From assembly GCA_001898785.1 (NCBI GenBank), contig MKVE01000028.1, positions 22,244 to 86,243 on the forward strand: a stretch of 64,000 nt of DNA, written 5' to 3'. Shown here piece after piece: positions 55,673-64,000 of this stretch. The stretch comes from Chryseobacterium sp. 36-9. Lineage in GTDB: Bacteria; Bacteroidota; Bacteroidia; Flavobacteriales; Weeksellaceae. The first letter of the stretch is position 1. Each line of letters begins with the position of its first letter. Below the pieces are notes generated by a model that had not been told where the DNA came from, did no database searches, and worked only from the letters and a program-made list of their open reading frames with translations. Position numbers and translations under genes: made by a program.

Positions 55673-57610
55673 GTGAAGTCAATTTATATTTTTTTAACAT
55701 TGATGATTTCCATAACCCATTTTTCACAATCTAAAGCGGGCAGAGATCAGCTGCTTGCAAGATTAAAAACCGCCAAGGAAGACAGCAATAAAGTAAATAT
55801 ACTCATTGCGATTGGCAAATCTTATGAAGAAGAAAATAAGACAACTGCCGAAAAATACTATCTGCTAGCCGGAACTCTGGGTAAAAAAATTGGATATACC
55901 AACGGGATGCAAGATTTCTACGCATTTTATCTTGATTTGTACGCTCACCAGGGAAAACCCGAATCGGCACTTCCCATCGCCAAAGAAGCAGTAGCGTGGT
56001 TTCGGGAAAATAAAGATTCGTTGGGATTAGCAAAAGCTATTATGAATATTGGCACTGTTTATCTGCAAGCCGGCGATTACGAAAACGCAGCCGCAAATTT
56101 CGAAAAAGGAAGAGCTTTGTTTGCCAAGTTGGGAAATACTTTTTTTGAAGGGCAGATTTACGACAGAATGCAGCTGCTTGCCACAGATATGCATCAATAC
56201 AAAAAAGGTGTAGAGTACGGTTTGAAAGCCGTCCGGAAATTGGAAAATCAAAACAGGCCGCAGCCGCTTTCCTATGCTTATCATAATCTTGCTTACAATT
56301 ATCTGAAGCTCGGTCAGTTCCCTGAAGCCCGCAAAAATTTTGACAAAGCACTCTCGTATGCTGTAAAAAGCAATGAAAAGCCGGTAGAATTAATGGGTAC
56401 TCTCAACATCGCCTACATCTATTTATTGGAAGGAAATCTTGATAAAGCGAAGTCTTTTGCGGATAAAGGTCTGGATCTCTCGAAACAATTTGGTTCAGAA
56501 GAGGGAATGTCCCACGCCTATTGGGGAATCGGAGAAATATATCTGAATAAAAAAGACTATAAAACCGCCGAAAAGTATGGAGACTCTGCAAATGTTTTAA
56601 TCAAAAAAAATAATTTCAGAGAACAAAAGCTCAGACAGCTCCTGTTTCAATCCAAATTAGCGTATGCAATGCAGAATCCTGAAAAAGGAAATGAATATTC
56701 CAAAGATTATGAGGCTTTTCGGGACAGCTTATTAAATGAGAACCTGCAGAAAATAACTACGGATTTTGAAAAAAAATATGAATCCGCACAAAAAGATTCA
56801 CAAATCAAAGAGCAGGCGGCCAAATTAAAAAACCGAAGCCTGCTCAATTATATTTTTGCAGCAATGGTAGCAGCTATCCTGTTGATTGCATTTTTAATTT
56901 ACCGGAACTTAAAGCACCGCCACACCATTCAAAAGCAAAAAATCACCGAGCTTGAAACCGAAAAGCAGCTTGCCGCAACGGAAGCAGTTCTCCGGGGCGA
57001 GGAGCAGGAACGCTCTCGTCTTGCCAAAGATTTGCACGACGGTTTGGGCGGAATGCTCAGCGGTGTAAAACTATCATTTAGTGCTATGAAAGAAAATCTT
57101 ATTATGACTTCTGAAAATGCGGAAGCATTTGAAAGAAGCATTCATCAGCTTGATAACAGCATTAGGGAAATGCGGCGCGTCGCCCACAATATGCTGCCCG
57201 AAAATTTGCTGAAATACGGATTGGATAATGCTTTGCGGGAATTTTGCATCGAGCTGGGGCGTACCACTTCCCTGGAAACAAGCTATCAGTCTATAGATAT
57301 GGAACACCAGCCGTTTTCCCAGGAAATTTCCGTTACAGGCTACCGGGTTGTTCAGGAGCTTGCCAATAATGTACTGAAGCATTCGGGAGCGAAACATCTA
57401 CTCGTTCAGGCACATTTTTCGGGTGAAGAAAAAATGCTGCATATCACCGTTGAAGACGACGGCAAAGGATTTGAAGAAGTAATACTGTCAAGCTCGGAAG
57501 GAATCGGCTGGAAAAATATCCGGAACAGAGTACAATTTGTAAAAGGAAAAATCGATTTGAACTCAGGCATCGGAAAAGGAACATCTGTATTAATAGAAAT
57601 TCCCGTATGA
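55673..57610 (+). CDS. Two-component sensor histidine kinase with TPR sensor (GTG start)
   Basis: The frame begins with GTG and a signal-like segment (KSIYIFLTLMISITHFSQ). Tetratricopeptide repeats fill about 25-330 in the periplasm (LAKAIMNIGTVYLQAGDYENAAANFEKG), then a TM helix (about 390-410). The cytoplasmic HisKA_3 dimerisation domain has the phospho-acceptor motif LAKDLHDGLGGMLSG (His near 453), followed by an HATPase domain with DDGKGFEE. It is a NarL-type kinase. The 3' end overlaps the regulator start (ATGA), so the two form one operon. Confidence 0.9.
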   Translation: MKSIYIFLTLMISITHFSQSKAGRDQLLARLKTAKEDSNKVNILIAIGKSYEEENKTTAEKYYLLAGTLGKKIGYTNGMQDFYAFYLDLYAHQGKPESALPIAKEAVAWFRENKDSLGLAKAIMNIGTVYLQAGDYENAAANFEKGRALFAKLGNTFFEGQIYDRMQLLATDMHQYKKGVEYGLKAVRKLENQNRPQPLSYAYHNLAYNYLKLGQFPEARKNFDKALSYAVKSNEKPVELMGTLNIAYIYLLEGNLDKAKSFADKGLDLSKQFGSEEGMSHAYWGIGEIYLNKKDYKTAEKYGDSANVLIKKNNFREQKLRQLLFQSKLAYAMQNPEKGNEYSKDYEAFRDSLLNENLQKITTDFEKKYESAQKDSQIKEQAAKLKNRSLLNYIFAAMVAAILLIAFLIYRNLKHRHTIQKQKITELETEKQLAATEAVLRGEEQERSRLAKDLHDGLGGMLSGVKLSFSAMKENLIMTSENAEAFERSIHQLDNSIREMRRVAHNMLPENLLKYGLDNALREFCIELGRTTSLETSYQSIDMEHQPFSQEISVTGYRVVQELANNVLKHSGAKHLLVQAHFSGEEKMLHITVEDDGKGFEEVILSSSEGIGWKNIRNRVQFVKGKIDLNSGIGKGTSVLIEIPV

Positions 57611-58230
57611 TAAATAATATAAGCATTTTTATTGTGGACGACCATTTTATGGTTATCGAAGGTATTCGCTCCATCTTACAGGACGAAGAAAATATCAATT
57701 GGCTGGGACATTCTATGAGCGCTTCCTCGTGCATGGATTTTCTGGACAAATACCGTCCGGACGTTATTTTTATGGATATCAGCCTGCCCGATGAAAGCGG
57801 AATCGAACTTTGCAGAAAAGTAAAAAAGCAGTACCCGAGAATCAAGATTTTAGGATTAAGCACTTACAATCAGCAGTCCGTCATTCGTGATATGCTCAAA
57901 AACGGGGCTTCGGGGTATCTTTTGAAAAATGCTTCCAAAGATGAGCTTACAGATGCTATTGCATCGGTAATGAAAGGGGAAAATTATCTCTGTATGGAAG
58001 CTGCAGAATCGCTTCAGAATATTGAAAACACAAATCCTATCATCACAAAGCGGGAAAAAGAAGTTCTCAGCTTAATCTGTAATGGATTCACCAATCCGGA
58101 AATTGCCGAAAGGCTTTTCATCAGCCTGCCGACAGCCAATACTCACCGCAAAAGCTTATTACAAAAATTCGGAGCAAAAAATGTCGCCTCTTTGGTGAAA
58201 ATGGCAGTGGAAGCGAAGGCTTTTCAGTGA
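57607..58230 (+). CDS. LuxR/NarL-family response regulator
   Basis: The 207-residue product has a receiver domain (1-120) with acidic residues DD at 11-12 and the phospho-Asp at 57 (IFMDISLPDESG), and a C-terminal LuxR helix-turn-helix (about 143-205; ITKREKEVLSLICNGFTNPEIAERLF). It overlaps the TPR kinase by 4 nt and is its cognate partner. Targets are likely the divergent NHL-repeat gene and its own operon, by position relative to the dyad. Confidence 0.92.
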   Translation: MINNISIFIVDDHFMVIEGIRSILQDEENINWLGHSMSASSCMDFLDKYRPDVIFMDISLPDESGIELCRKVKKQYPRIKILGLSTYNQQSVIRDMLKNGASGYLLKNASKDELTDAIASVMKGENYLCMEAAESLQNIENTNPIITKREKEVLSLICNGFTNPEIAERLFISLPTANTHRKSLLQKFGAKNVASLVKMAVEAKAFQ

Positions 58231-58458
58231 TTTTTGGAGAATAGCTGTAATGAATTCATACTATTAATCCGAATCCTAACCTCAAAAAATCGTTCTGGAT
58301 TTTTCTATATCGATCGAATTAAAAAAAGATAATAAATCTGCAATCGTCAAAACCCACCCAACATGACAGAAAATAACATGGTAAAACAGGTGTGCAGGAA
58401 CATGATTACAAATCAATAATCCATGGGGATTTAAACTATAAGTGGCTTAATTTTACAA

Positions 58459-58484
58459 AAAAGCCTCACCAAATGGTGAGACTT
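58459..58484 (-). terminator. Terminator of the small membrane protein gene
   Basis: A 7-bp stem CTCACCA/TGGTGAG with a short loop is followed by a T-rich run on the minus strand. It lies just after the stop codon at 58490. The 58231-58458 space otherwise holds no recognisable site. Confidence 0.55.
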
Positions 58485-58489
58485 TTATT

Positions 58490-58873
58490 TTACGCTTTAT
58501 TTTCTTCTGTTGGAGGATTTTCTGGTCTGCAGAATTTGGATTCGAATCTCTGTTTCCACATTTCCTTGAACTTTTCCCGTTCTTCTTCGCTACCACAAAA
58601 TTGGGTTTCGAATTTCTGCTTCCAGCTTTCTTTCATAGCATCTTGCCCATCAAAGTGATGTCGTCTCCCGAATTTTTTCTTTCCGTTAAATCCCCCGAAT
58701 AAAATCTTCGATAAAACCAAAATTCCCAAAGACTGCCAATAATTAATTGCTTTTACACCCAGAACATCAGGCAAAAGGATATTCCAAAGCCATTGGAAAA
58801 ACCAGACAAATAACCCTATTGCTGCAATGATGCAAGGGATAGCCAACCAAAATTTCTTTTTATTTCTTTTCAT
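58490..58873 (-). CDS. Small membrane protein of an ECF sigma pair
   Basis: The 127-residue product has a basic N-terminus, two hydrophobic helices (KKFWLAIPCIIAAIGLFVWFF and WQSLGILVLSKILFGGF), then a Lys/Glu/Phe-rich soluble tail. It lies 12 nt after the ECF sigma gene, the usual place for its membrane partner or anti-sigma protein. No ZAS motif is visible, so its role is inferred from position. The family is not otherwise recognised. Confidence 0.65.
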   Translation of the reverse strand: MKRNKKKFWLAIPCIIAAIGLFVWFFQWLWNILLPDVLGVKAINYWQSLGILVLSKILFGGFNGKKKFGRRHHFDGQDAMKESWKQKFETQFCGSEEEREKFKEMWKQRFESKFCRPENPPTEENKA

Positions 58874-58885
58874 TTTATATTCTAA

Positions 58886-59461
58886 TTAATCGTTCAAATC
58901 ATCATAAAGACTCTGTAATCTTTTTCGCAGATGTTTTACCGCATATGATTTTCTACTAATGATTGTTTTTATGTTTTCACCTTCTTCGTCAGCAATTTCT
59001 TGTAGCGTTTTATCTTCCAATTCATTTTGGATATAAACCCGTTTTTGTTTTTCGGGTAATTCATCCAAAGCTTTCATCAGCTCATTCCAGAACATTTCCT
59101 TGAAAACGCCAAGTTCCGGACTATTGCTATCATCAGCCAAAAGAATATCTTTCACATTCAGTTCACCGTCTTCATCCTGATAAACAAAATCTTCCAGAGA
59201 TTCGCTTTTCTTTTTTCTGTAGCTGTCAATGATTTTGTTTCTGGTAACCGAATACAACCAGGCACCAACATTTTCTAACTCGTTCAAGTTAGTCAACCGG
59301 CTGGTCTGAAACCAAACTTCCTGCAGAATATCTTCCGCATCTTCTGTCTTTGCCACTTTAGAATTAATAAAGCGCAAGAGTTGGGAGCCGTAATTTTTTA
59401 CGACTTCCGTAATCGATGCAGATTTTTTTTCGGCCATTTGCTGTAAAGATAGCGACTCCAT
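58886..59461 (-). CDS. ECF-type RNA polymerase sigma factor
   Basis: The 191-residue product has region 2 (about 20-90; YGSQLLRFINSKVAKTEDAEDILQEVWFQTSRL) and region 4 (about 125-185; LDELPEKQKRVYIQNELEDKTLQEIADEEGENIKTIISRKSYAVKHL), with an acidic linker between. It is a second ECF sigma factor in the window, distinct from the one at 35.4 kb. Its partner gene follows after 12 nt. Confidence 0.9.
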   Translation of the reverse strand: MESLSLQQMAEKKSASITEVVKNYGSQLLRFINSKVAKTEDAEDILQEVWFQTSRLTNLNELENVGAWLYSVTRNKIIDSYRKKKSESLEDFVYQDEDGELNVKDILLADDSNSPELGVFKEMFWNELMKALDELPEKQKRVYIQNELEDKTLQEIADEEGENIKTIISRKSYAVKHLRKRLQSLYDDLND

Positions 59462-59542
59462 ATGAATATGACGACGCTGATTTTTTTTTACTTTAAAAAT
59501 TTTTATTTTTTTCTAAAGTATCATTAAAATATTGAATTACAC

Positions 59543-59625
59543 GCAGCCCGGCTTGAGCGGAAATCCTTTTTATTTTTTTGCAAAAAAATAAAAAGATTGG
59601 GAGCGGAAGACGGAAATAGCTGCCC
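59543..59625 (-). repeat. Intergenic repeat element, copy B
   Basis: On the minus strand this spacer has GCAGCTATTTCC and CTTCCGCT at one end, CCGCTCAAGCCGGGCTG at the other, and between them a long AT hairpin (CTTTTTATTTTTTTG and its complement). The end motifs match copy A at 23722-23812. It lies between the sigma gene and the acyltransferase gene, without coding potential. Relatives are common spacers in this phylum. Confidence 0.65.
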
Positions 59626-59632
59626 AAATAAA

Positions 59633-60208
59633 TTACATCAAAGGCAATCTCATCAACTCGTGTTTTCCAAAGATGATAGAATTGGCAGGAACGTTTCTGG
59701 AGATGACACAATTCGCACCAATAATACAGTTATCGCCAATTGTTACGCCTTTGAGAATGGTAACATTACTGTAGATTTTAACATTTTTCCCGATGATTAT
59801 GGGTGCTGTATTGAATTGGGTTTTGTGCCAGATGTATTCTGGTTTTGTATCGAAAGCGTGATCGTGATCATAGAATTTGCAACCTTCAGCAACACAAGTA
59901 TCATCGCCTAATTCTATTTTATCCAGACAATTAATAGAGATGTAATGACTCAGATCGACATTGTTTCCGAAAATCAATGTTCCGCCGTTTCTGATCCTAA
60001 TTGCATTATGATCTCTCCAAATCACATTTTTTCCAATCTCGAATTTTGCATTATCATCCAACTCAAAAGTCGTTGCTTTTCCGATTTTAAGATCCGAATG
60101 AAGCCTGACTCCGGAATGTGAATTGAGAATGCTGTAAGAATAGAGTTTCTCAATTTTTGCAATCGTTTTGGGAATAATATTAAGAGCTTTATATATTAGA
60201 TTAATCAT
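59633..60208 (-). CDS. Left-handed beta-helix (hexapeptide) acyltransferase
   Basis: The 191-residue product has an N-terminal helical part, then hexapeptide repeats (about 40-180; AKFEIGKNVIWRDH, LIFGNNVDLSHYISIN, IGKNVKIYSNVTILKGVTIGDNCIIGANCVIS) that build a left-handed beta-helix, with a likely catalytic His in FYDHDHAFDT. It transfers an acyl group from acyl-CoA or acyl-ACP to a sugar or other hydroxyl or amine. It ends the four-gene acyl operon, 11 nt after the SDR gene, and so may use the acyl-ACP made by the other three. Confidence 0.85.
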   Translation of the reverse strand: MINLIYKALNIIPKTIAKIEKLYSYSILNSHSGVRLHSDLKIGKATTFELDDNAKFEIGKNVIWRDHNAIRIRNGGTLIFGNNVDLSHYISINCLDKIELGDDTCVAEGCKFYDHDHAFDTKPEYIWHKTQFNTAPIIIGKNVKIYSNVTILKGVTIGDNCIIGANCVISRNVPANSIIFGKHELMRLPLM

Positions 60209-60219
60209 AATTTTGTGCT

Positions 60220-60942
60220 TTATAATGTTCCGGAATCCACAAAAATTTCCTGTCCTGTGATAGATTTTGATTTTTCACTTGCCAAAAATAAAACTGTTTC
60301 TGCAACAGATCGCATATCGGTTTCTTTTTTCAAAGCGGTTCTTTTGAAGATTCTGTTTTTGTGATCCTGAGTGAGTTTAGCATTCATCGCAGTTTCCATA
60401 TAACCCGGAACAACGATGTTGGAACGGATCCCACGTTCTCCCCATTCTCTGGAAATATTTTTGGAAAAAGACTGTAAAGCGCCTTTGGAAGAAGCATACA
60501 TTGACAATCCTTTGTAACCTGTGTGCGCACTGATCGAGGAAATATGAATAATGCTTCCGGAAACCCGGTTATAGATCATGTTTCGAATCGCATATTTCGT
60601 CAAAAACATCGGCGAATACAGATTGACATCGAACATTGTTTTCAAGTCCTCGTAATTAAGATTCGTTACAATATCGTCATAAGCCATCGCCGCATTGTTG
60701 ATTAATACATGAATCGGAATTTGATTTTTGACAAAGTCTTTGAAAACTTCCTGTTTGATTTTTTCCGGATTTGACAAATCGAACGTTTTAAAAAAAAGAT
60801 TCTCCGGATATTGTTTTTCAAGAGCTTTTAATTCTTCGGATTCTGTTCTGCTAATGCCGTAAACCGTGTGCCCGTTTTCCAGGAACAATTTGCTGATTTC
60901 TAAACCCACACCTCTGGAAACTCCCGTTATCAATACATTCAT
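60220..60942 (-). CDS. SDR family oxidoreductase (FabG-like)
   Basis: The 240-residue product has the NAD(P) motif TGVSRGVG (6-13), NNA, and the catalytic set S...YASSK (HISSISAHTGYKGLSMYASSKGALQ, Tyr about 150). The C-terminus contains PGYMETAM. It is closest in pattern to 3-oxoacyl-ACP reductases. It overlaps the ligase gene by 4 nt and belongs to the acyl operon; a beta-keto or related group on the carrier-bound acyl chain is the likely substrate. Confidence 0.88.
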   Translation of the reverse strand: MNVLITGVSRGVGLEISKLFLENGHTVYGISRTESEELKALEKQYPENLFFKTFDLSNPEKIKQEVFKDFVKNQIPIHVLINNAAMAYDDIVTNLNYEDLKTMFDVNLYSPMFLTKYAIRNMIYNRVSGSIIHISSISAHTGYKGLSMYASSKGALQSFSKNISREWGERGIRSNIVVPGYMETAMNAKLTQDHKNRIFKRTALKKETDMRSVAETVLFLASEKSKSITGQEIFVDSGTL

Positions 60943-62153
60943 ACTATTTTCTTTTTTCCGGTTCTGGTCAATTCTATTTTTTCAACAAAGGTTATCTTTC
61001 TCGGAATTTTAAAGTTTTGAATCTTCCCATTCAAGAAAAATCTTACTTCTTCTTCTTTCAATTCGGTATCTGGATGCAATTCGATTTCGCAGCAAATGAT
61101 ATTTCCTAAAACAGCATTTGCTTTCCCATAAACCCTTACATTTCGGATTTTGGAATGCTGATTCAATTCGTCTTCCACTTCGTAAGGATTCACTTTGTAA
61201 CCGCCGACATTGATCAGTTCATTCTTCCTGGATGTGAAGCGAAATCTTCTTTGTTCGTCATCAATCCATTCAATCAAATCTCCTGTTGGATAGAAATCAT
61301 CAACCAAATTAAGTTGCGTGGTTTTTCCAAATAAGTCTTTGTGGATATACAATTCGTCATCAACAACTTTTATCCTGCCAATATGTTTTTCCTGAACAAA
61401 AAATTCATCATTCTGCGAAGAAAACAAAGGTCCTGTTTCTGTTGAGCCGTAAACATTGTTGATCCTTGCATTCGGAAACGCTTTTTCGATTTCAGAGATC
61501 AGATGAGCATCCGACTTTTCGCCACCAATAGTAATTTTCTTAACCGAATTAAAAGATTCTTCCAACGGCAATAGCAATCTGTAAAAAGTGGGCGTTGACG
61601 AAAGATTCGTAATTCTATACTGTTTGATGGAATCAATTATGAAATCTTTTGGCGCTAAAAAAACATTGATTAAAAGATTTTGATTCAATATGGCCTGAAA
61701 AAAAACCTGTACACCAGCAACGTGAGTCGGATTAAAAGCAAAACCCCAAACATCATGTTTTCTCTCATCAGAAACATTAATCTTTCTGATCAGATTTTTC
61801 AAAGGATGGGTGAATTTTCTTGTAAAACCAGTCGTTCCGGAAGTGAACAATGTAATCTCTGACTGAGAATATCTGATTGAATTGATCAATTCTTCTACCG
61901 AGGGAAACTTTTTGGGATTCTCTATTTTGATTAATTGATTGATGTGTAATTTGTTTGCCTTGATCTCTTTTTCAGAGATGTCAGAGTCCATCAAAGCGAT
62001 ATTATTTTCATTAACCAACGCAAAAATCCAGTTGAGAAAAAAAGATTTCAGGTTGGGATAGATGTAACAGTCTATATAAGTATTTTCGGAATTGATATGT
62101 TGCAGAATTTCTTCGTATGACAAAGAAAAATTCTGATCTATTAAGAAAAACAT
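60939..62153 (-). CDS. AMP-binding acyl/aryl ligase loading a carrier protein
   Basis: The 404-residue product has the adenylation core motifs: TLFTSGTTGFTRKFTHP (A3, near 104), NNVYGSTETGP (A5), YPTGDLIEW (A7), FRFTSRKNELINVGGYKVNPYEVEDEL (A8) and a final TGKKKIV with the catalytic Lys (A10). It is shorter than a typical ligase of about 500 residues. It adenylates a carboxylic acid and probably passes it to the ACP, whose gene overlaps its start by 13 nt. Confidence 0.88.
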   Translation of the reverse strand: MFFLIDQNFSLSYEEILQHINSENTYIDCYIYPNLKSFFLNWIFALVNENNIALMDSDISEKEIKANKLHINQLIKIENPKKFPSVEELINSIRYSQSEITLFTSGTTGFTRKFTHPLKNLIRKINVSDERKHDVWGFAFNPTHVAGVQVFFQAILNQNLLINVFLAPKDFIIDSIKQYRITNLSSTPTFYRLLLPLEESFNSVKKITIGGEKSDAHLISEIEKAFPNARINNVYGSTETGPLFSSQNDEFFVQEKHIGRIKVVDDELYIHKDLFGKTTQLNLVDDFYPTGDLIEWIDDEQRRFRFTSRKNELINVGGYKVNPYEVEDELNQHSKIRNVRVYGKANAVLGNIICCEIELHPDTELKEEEVRFFLNGKIQNFKIPRKITFVEKIELTRTGKKKIV

Positions 62154-62371
62154 TGGAGTTTTTCGTAGATTTCATTAACCGTATTTACCAATCCATTTTC
62201 GAATATATCGATTCCAAATTCTTCTTCAATCTTTACGGTAAGTTCTGCTAGATCAAAGGAGTCGAAATTAAGGTCTTCTCTAAGTTTTTGTTCGGGGCTG
62301 ATTGCTGCAACAGGCTCTTCGAATTTATTTTTCTTAATAGAATTAATAATCTCTAATAATTTTTCTACCAT
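62141..62371 (-). CDS. Acyl carrier protein
   Basis: The start chosen is the ATG at 62371 (VEKLLEIINSIKKNK); a longer frame exists but adds non-conserved residues. The 76-residue product has the carrier signature LNFDSFDLAELTVKIEEEFGI with the phosphopantetheine Ser at 38. It is the first gene of the ACP-ligase-SDR-acyltransferase operon, so it probably carries an acid supplied by the ligase, not the main fatty-acid chain. Confidence 0.85.
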   Translation of the reverse strand: MVEKLLEIINSIKKNKFEEPVAAISPEQKLREDLNFDSFDLAELTVKIEEEFGIDIFENGLVNTVNEIYEKLQCFS

Positions 62372-62460
62372 CTTTTTGTGTTTACAACGCAAAATTAACA
62401 ATATTTTCGTCTTATTACAATTAGAATTGGAGAAATTTAGAATATAACAGATGTAAATTA

Positions 62461-63147
62461 TTATTTTTTAATTTTTAGAAAGAATTCGGATTTATAAGTT
62501 TCGCCTATCGGGATTTCTTTTCCGGAGTTGAGGAAAACATTTTTCACATCGATTTTCTCTATTTTTTCAAGATTAAGGATGAAAGATTTATGAACTCTGG
62601 CAAAGTTTTCAGGTAATTGATTTTCCAGAGATTTTAACGTGTCAAGAACGATATATTCCTGATTTTCAGTTTTGATGTTGACGTAATCTTTGATGCTTTC
62701 TATATAAAGGATCTCATTGAAATTGATGCGATGCTGCTGACCGGAAGATTTGACAAAGAAATAAGAATCATTAGAATCCCGATTGACAGCAAAACGTTCC
62801 TGGGCTTTCAAAGCGCTTTTTTGGAAACGTTCAAACGAAATCGGTTTCAGAAGATAATCCACAACGTTGTGTTCATAGCCTTCCAAAGCATATTCTGCAT
62901 AAGCTGTTGTAAGAATATACTTCAGTTTGTTGCCAACGATTTTCATAAAATTAATTCCGGTCAGTTCCGGCATTTGTATATCCAAGAAAATCAAATCGGC
63001 TTCTTTTTTCTGAATGTATTCCAAAGCCTCAATCGGATTCTCTGAAGAATAAACCAATTCCAGGAAAGGCATTTTCTCCACATAACTACTTAATAAAGAA
63101 ACTGCCAGCGGCTCGTCATCGACAACAATACATTTAATTTTATTCAT
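62461..63147 (-). CDS. LytTR-family response regulator
   Basis: The 228-residue product has a receiver domain (1-120) with acidic DD at 10-11 and phospho-Asp at 56 (LIFLDIQMPELTG), and a C-terminal LytTR DNA-binding domain (about 128-228; ILYIESIKDYVNIKTENQEYIVLDTLKSLE). It overlaps the kinase gene by 8 nt, forming a cognate pair. Its target is unknown; the acyl operon lies immediately downstream. Confidence 0.92.
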   Translation of the reverse strand: MNKIKCIVVDDEPLAVSLLSSYVEKMPFLELVYSSENPIEALEYIQKKEADLIFLDIQMPELTGINFMKIVGNKLKYILTTAYAEYALEGYEHNVVDYLLKPISFERFQKSALKAQERFAVNRDSNDSYFFVKSSGQQHRINFNEILYIESIKDYVNIKTENQEYIVLDTLKSLENQLPENFARVHKSFILNLEKIEKIDVKNVFLNSGKEIPIGETYKSEFFLKIKK

Positions 63148-64000
63148 TTCTCAAATCAATTTTCAAATCTACAGAATATTCGGTTTCGGTTTCAATGATA
63201 TTGAGTTTGTGTTTTTTGGGGTAAAGGATTTCCAGCCTTTTTATTACATTGCCAATTCCAATTCCGGAAAGAGAATCTTTTGATTTCAATTTTTTAAAAT
63301 TATGAAGGTGAAACTGGAGTTTTTGATTCTCATCAGAAATTTTCAAAGTAAAACCTTTTCCACCAAAATCTCCATGTTTGAAGGCATTTTCAACAAACGG
63401 AACCAGCAACATCGGAGAAATATTAAGATCCGGGAAGTTGATCTTTTTATTAATTATTAATAATTCGGGATTTTTAATCCTGAGTTTTTCCAGTTCTATC
63501 AGACTTTCAAGATAGCCGACTTCCTTTTCCAAAGAAATAAAATCCTTCTCCAAATCTTTTGTGCTGTAACGCAGCAACTGGCTTAATTCTTCGATCGCAG
63601 GAAGGGCTTTTTCTGATTGCTGGTAAACCAAAGAATAGATATTATTAAGTGTATTAAATATAAAATGCGGATTGATCTGGGTTTTCAAAGCCTGAAGTTC
63701 CGAGTTCTTTTTTTCTTCTATCAATTGTCTCTTCTCAATTTCTGCTTCGGACATTAATTTAAAAAAACAGAAAACGGTACTTATAAAAATCGTAGTACTG
63801 CTGTAATAGATATTATCGTAAAAATAAAATCCAAAACCGGTCCCTTCGGCATAATTCCTTATTCCAAAAAAATAAGGCGAAAAAATCTCTTCTACAAAGT
63901 AGCGAATCAACACAAAACAAAAAACACTTAACAGAAAAGCAAGCAATGTCTTAGAAAGATTTTGAATATTAAAGAACTTCGGAATTACAAAAAAATAGTT
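63140..64000 (-). CDS. LytS-type sensor histidine kinase (5' end outside the window)
   Basis: The frame stays open to base 64000: codons above 63946 read NYFFVIPKFFNIQNLSKT into the TTG at 63946, so that TTG is not the real start and the gene is truncated by the window edge. The visible part (about 287 residues) has at least two TM helices, a coiled coil, the His-kinase motif LKTQINPHFIFNTLNNIYSLV with the phospho-His, and an HATPase_c C-terminus (MLLVPFVENAFKHGDF, GIGIGNVIKRLEILYP). It pairs with the LytTR regulator it overlaps. Confidence 0.9.
   Translation of the reverse strand, partial: NYFFVIPKFFNIQNLSKTLLAFLLSVFCFVLIRYFVEEIFSPYFFGIRNYAEGTGFGFYFYDNIYYSSTTIFISTVFCFFKLMSEAEIEKRQLIEEKKNSELQALKTQINPHFIFNTLNNIYSLVYQQSEKALPAIEELSQLLRYSTKDLEKDFISLEKEVGYLESLIELEKLRIKNPELLIINKKINFPDLNISPMLLVPFVENAFKHGDFGGKGFTLKISDENQKLQFHLHNFKKLKSKDSLSGIGIGNVIKRLEILYPKKHKLNIIETETEYSVDLKIDLRNE

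Noticed and set aside
58392..58658. Plus-strand frame of 88 residues
   Set aside because: It overlaps the opposite-strand small membrane protein gene over most of its length, has no promoter or signal, and its residues look like an antisense translation.
1..64000. CRISPR array, tRNA, rRNA, transposase or prophage
   Set aside because: I looked for repeat-spacer runs, tRNA-like cloverleaf sequences, rRNA signatures and mobile-element genes and saw none; a covariance or HMM search was not possible here.

Overview
The window looks like chromosomal DNA of a flavobacterium, most likely Chryseobacterium or a close relative in the Weeksellaceae/Flavobacteriales. The signs are AT-rich intergenic DNA, the Bacteroidota promoter pattern (TTG, about 19 nt, TAnnTTTG), little Shine-Dalgarno sequence, several secreted proteins ending in type IX secretion (T9SS) sorting domains, lipoproteins, a TonB-dependent receptor, and a fused IcmF-type acyl-CoA mutase. 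The genus is inferred from protein flavour, not from a search.

Region 1 (1-9612, minus strand) is the S10/spc ribosomal protein cluster, from rplC to the 5' part of secY, driven by a near-perfect promoter at 9583-9612. Region 2 (9.7-16.4 kb) is a block of four non-ribosomal genes: a lipoprotein with possible TIM-barrel features, a 902-aa secreted protein, a FET4-like membrane protein and a T9SS metalloprotease. It separates rplC from rpsJ. Region 3 (16.4-19.9 kb, minus) is the str operon rpsL-rpsG-fusA-rpsJ, with its own promoter and a strong terminator after rpsJ, so the usual S10 operon is split in two.

Region 4 (19.9-32.7 kb) is a mixed block: a GT-C-like membrane protein, Dps, a leucine-rich-repeat T9SS protein, IcmF, a T9SS HAF-repeat protein, a TPR/LuxR-type membrane regulator, an FAD oxidoreductase and a secreted YciI-like protein. 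Region 5 (32.7-35.9 kb, minus) is an ECF sigma operon with an anti-sigma-like protein and two DUF4252 proteins, one fused to a GIN (DUF2807) domain. Region 6 (36.2-44.2 kb, minus) holds a serine hydrolase, a 2-hydroxyacid dehydrogenase, an acyl-CoA thioesterase, a CCDC81/HU-like membrane protein, a small secreted protein, a TonB receptor behind a TPP riboswitch (so probably thiamine uptake), a WG-repeat protein and a DUF2752 protein.

Region 7 (44.2-52.7 kb) has both aconitases, acnB and acnA, flanking an AT-rich three-gene minus-strand island. Region 8 (52.8-58.2 kb) has two T9SS proteins and a TPR histidine kinase/LuxR response regulator pair. The kinase is divergent from the NHL-repeat T9SS protein, and a long dyad sits between the two predicted promoters. 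Region 9 (58.4-64 kb, minus) has an ECF sigma factor with a small membrane partner, a four-gene acyl carrier operon (ACP, AMP-ligase, SDR, hexapeptide acyltransferase), and a LytTR regulator with its LytS-type kinase, which runs off the window.

I saw no tRNA, rRNA, CRISPR array, transposase or phage gene. Three intergenic repeat elements were recognised (23.7, 36.2 and 59.6 kb).
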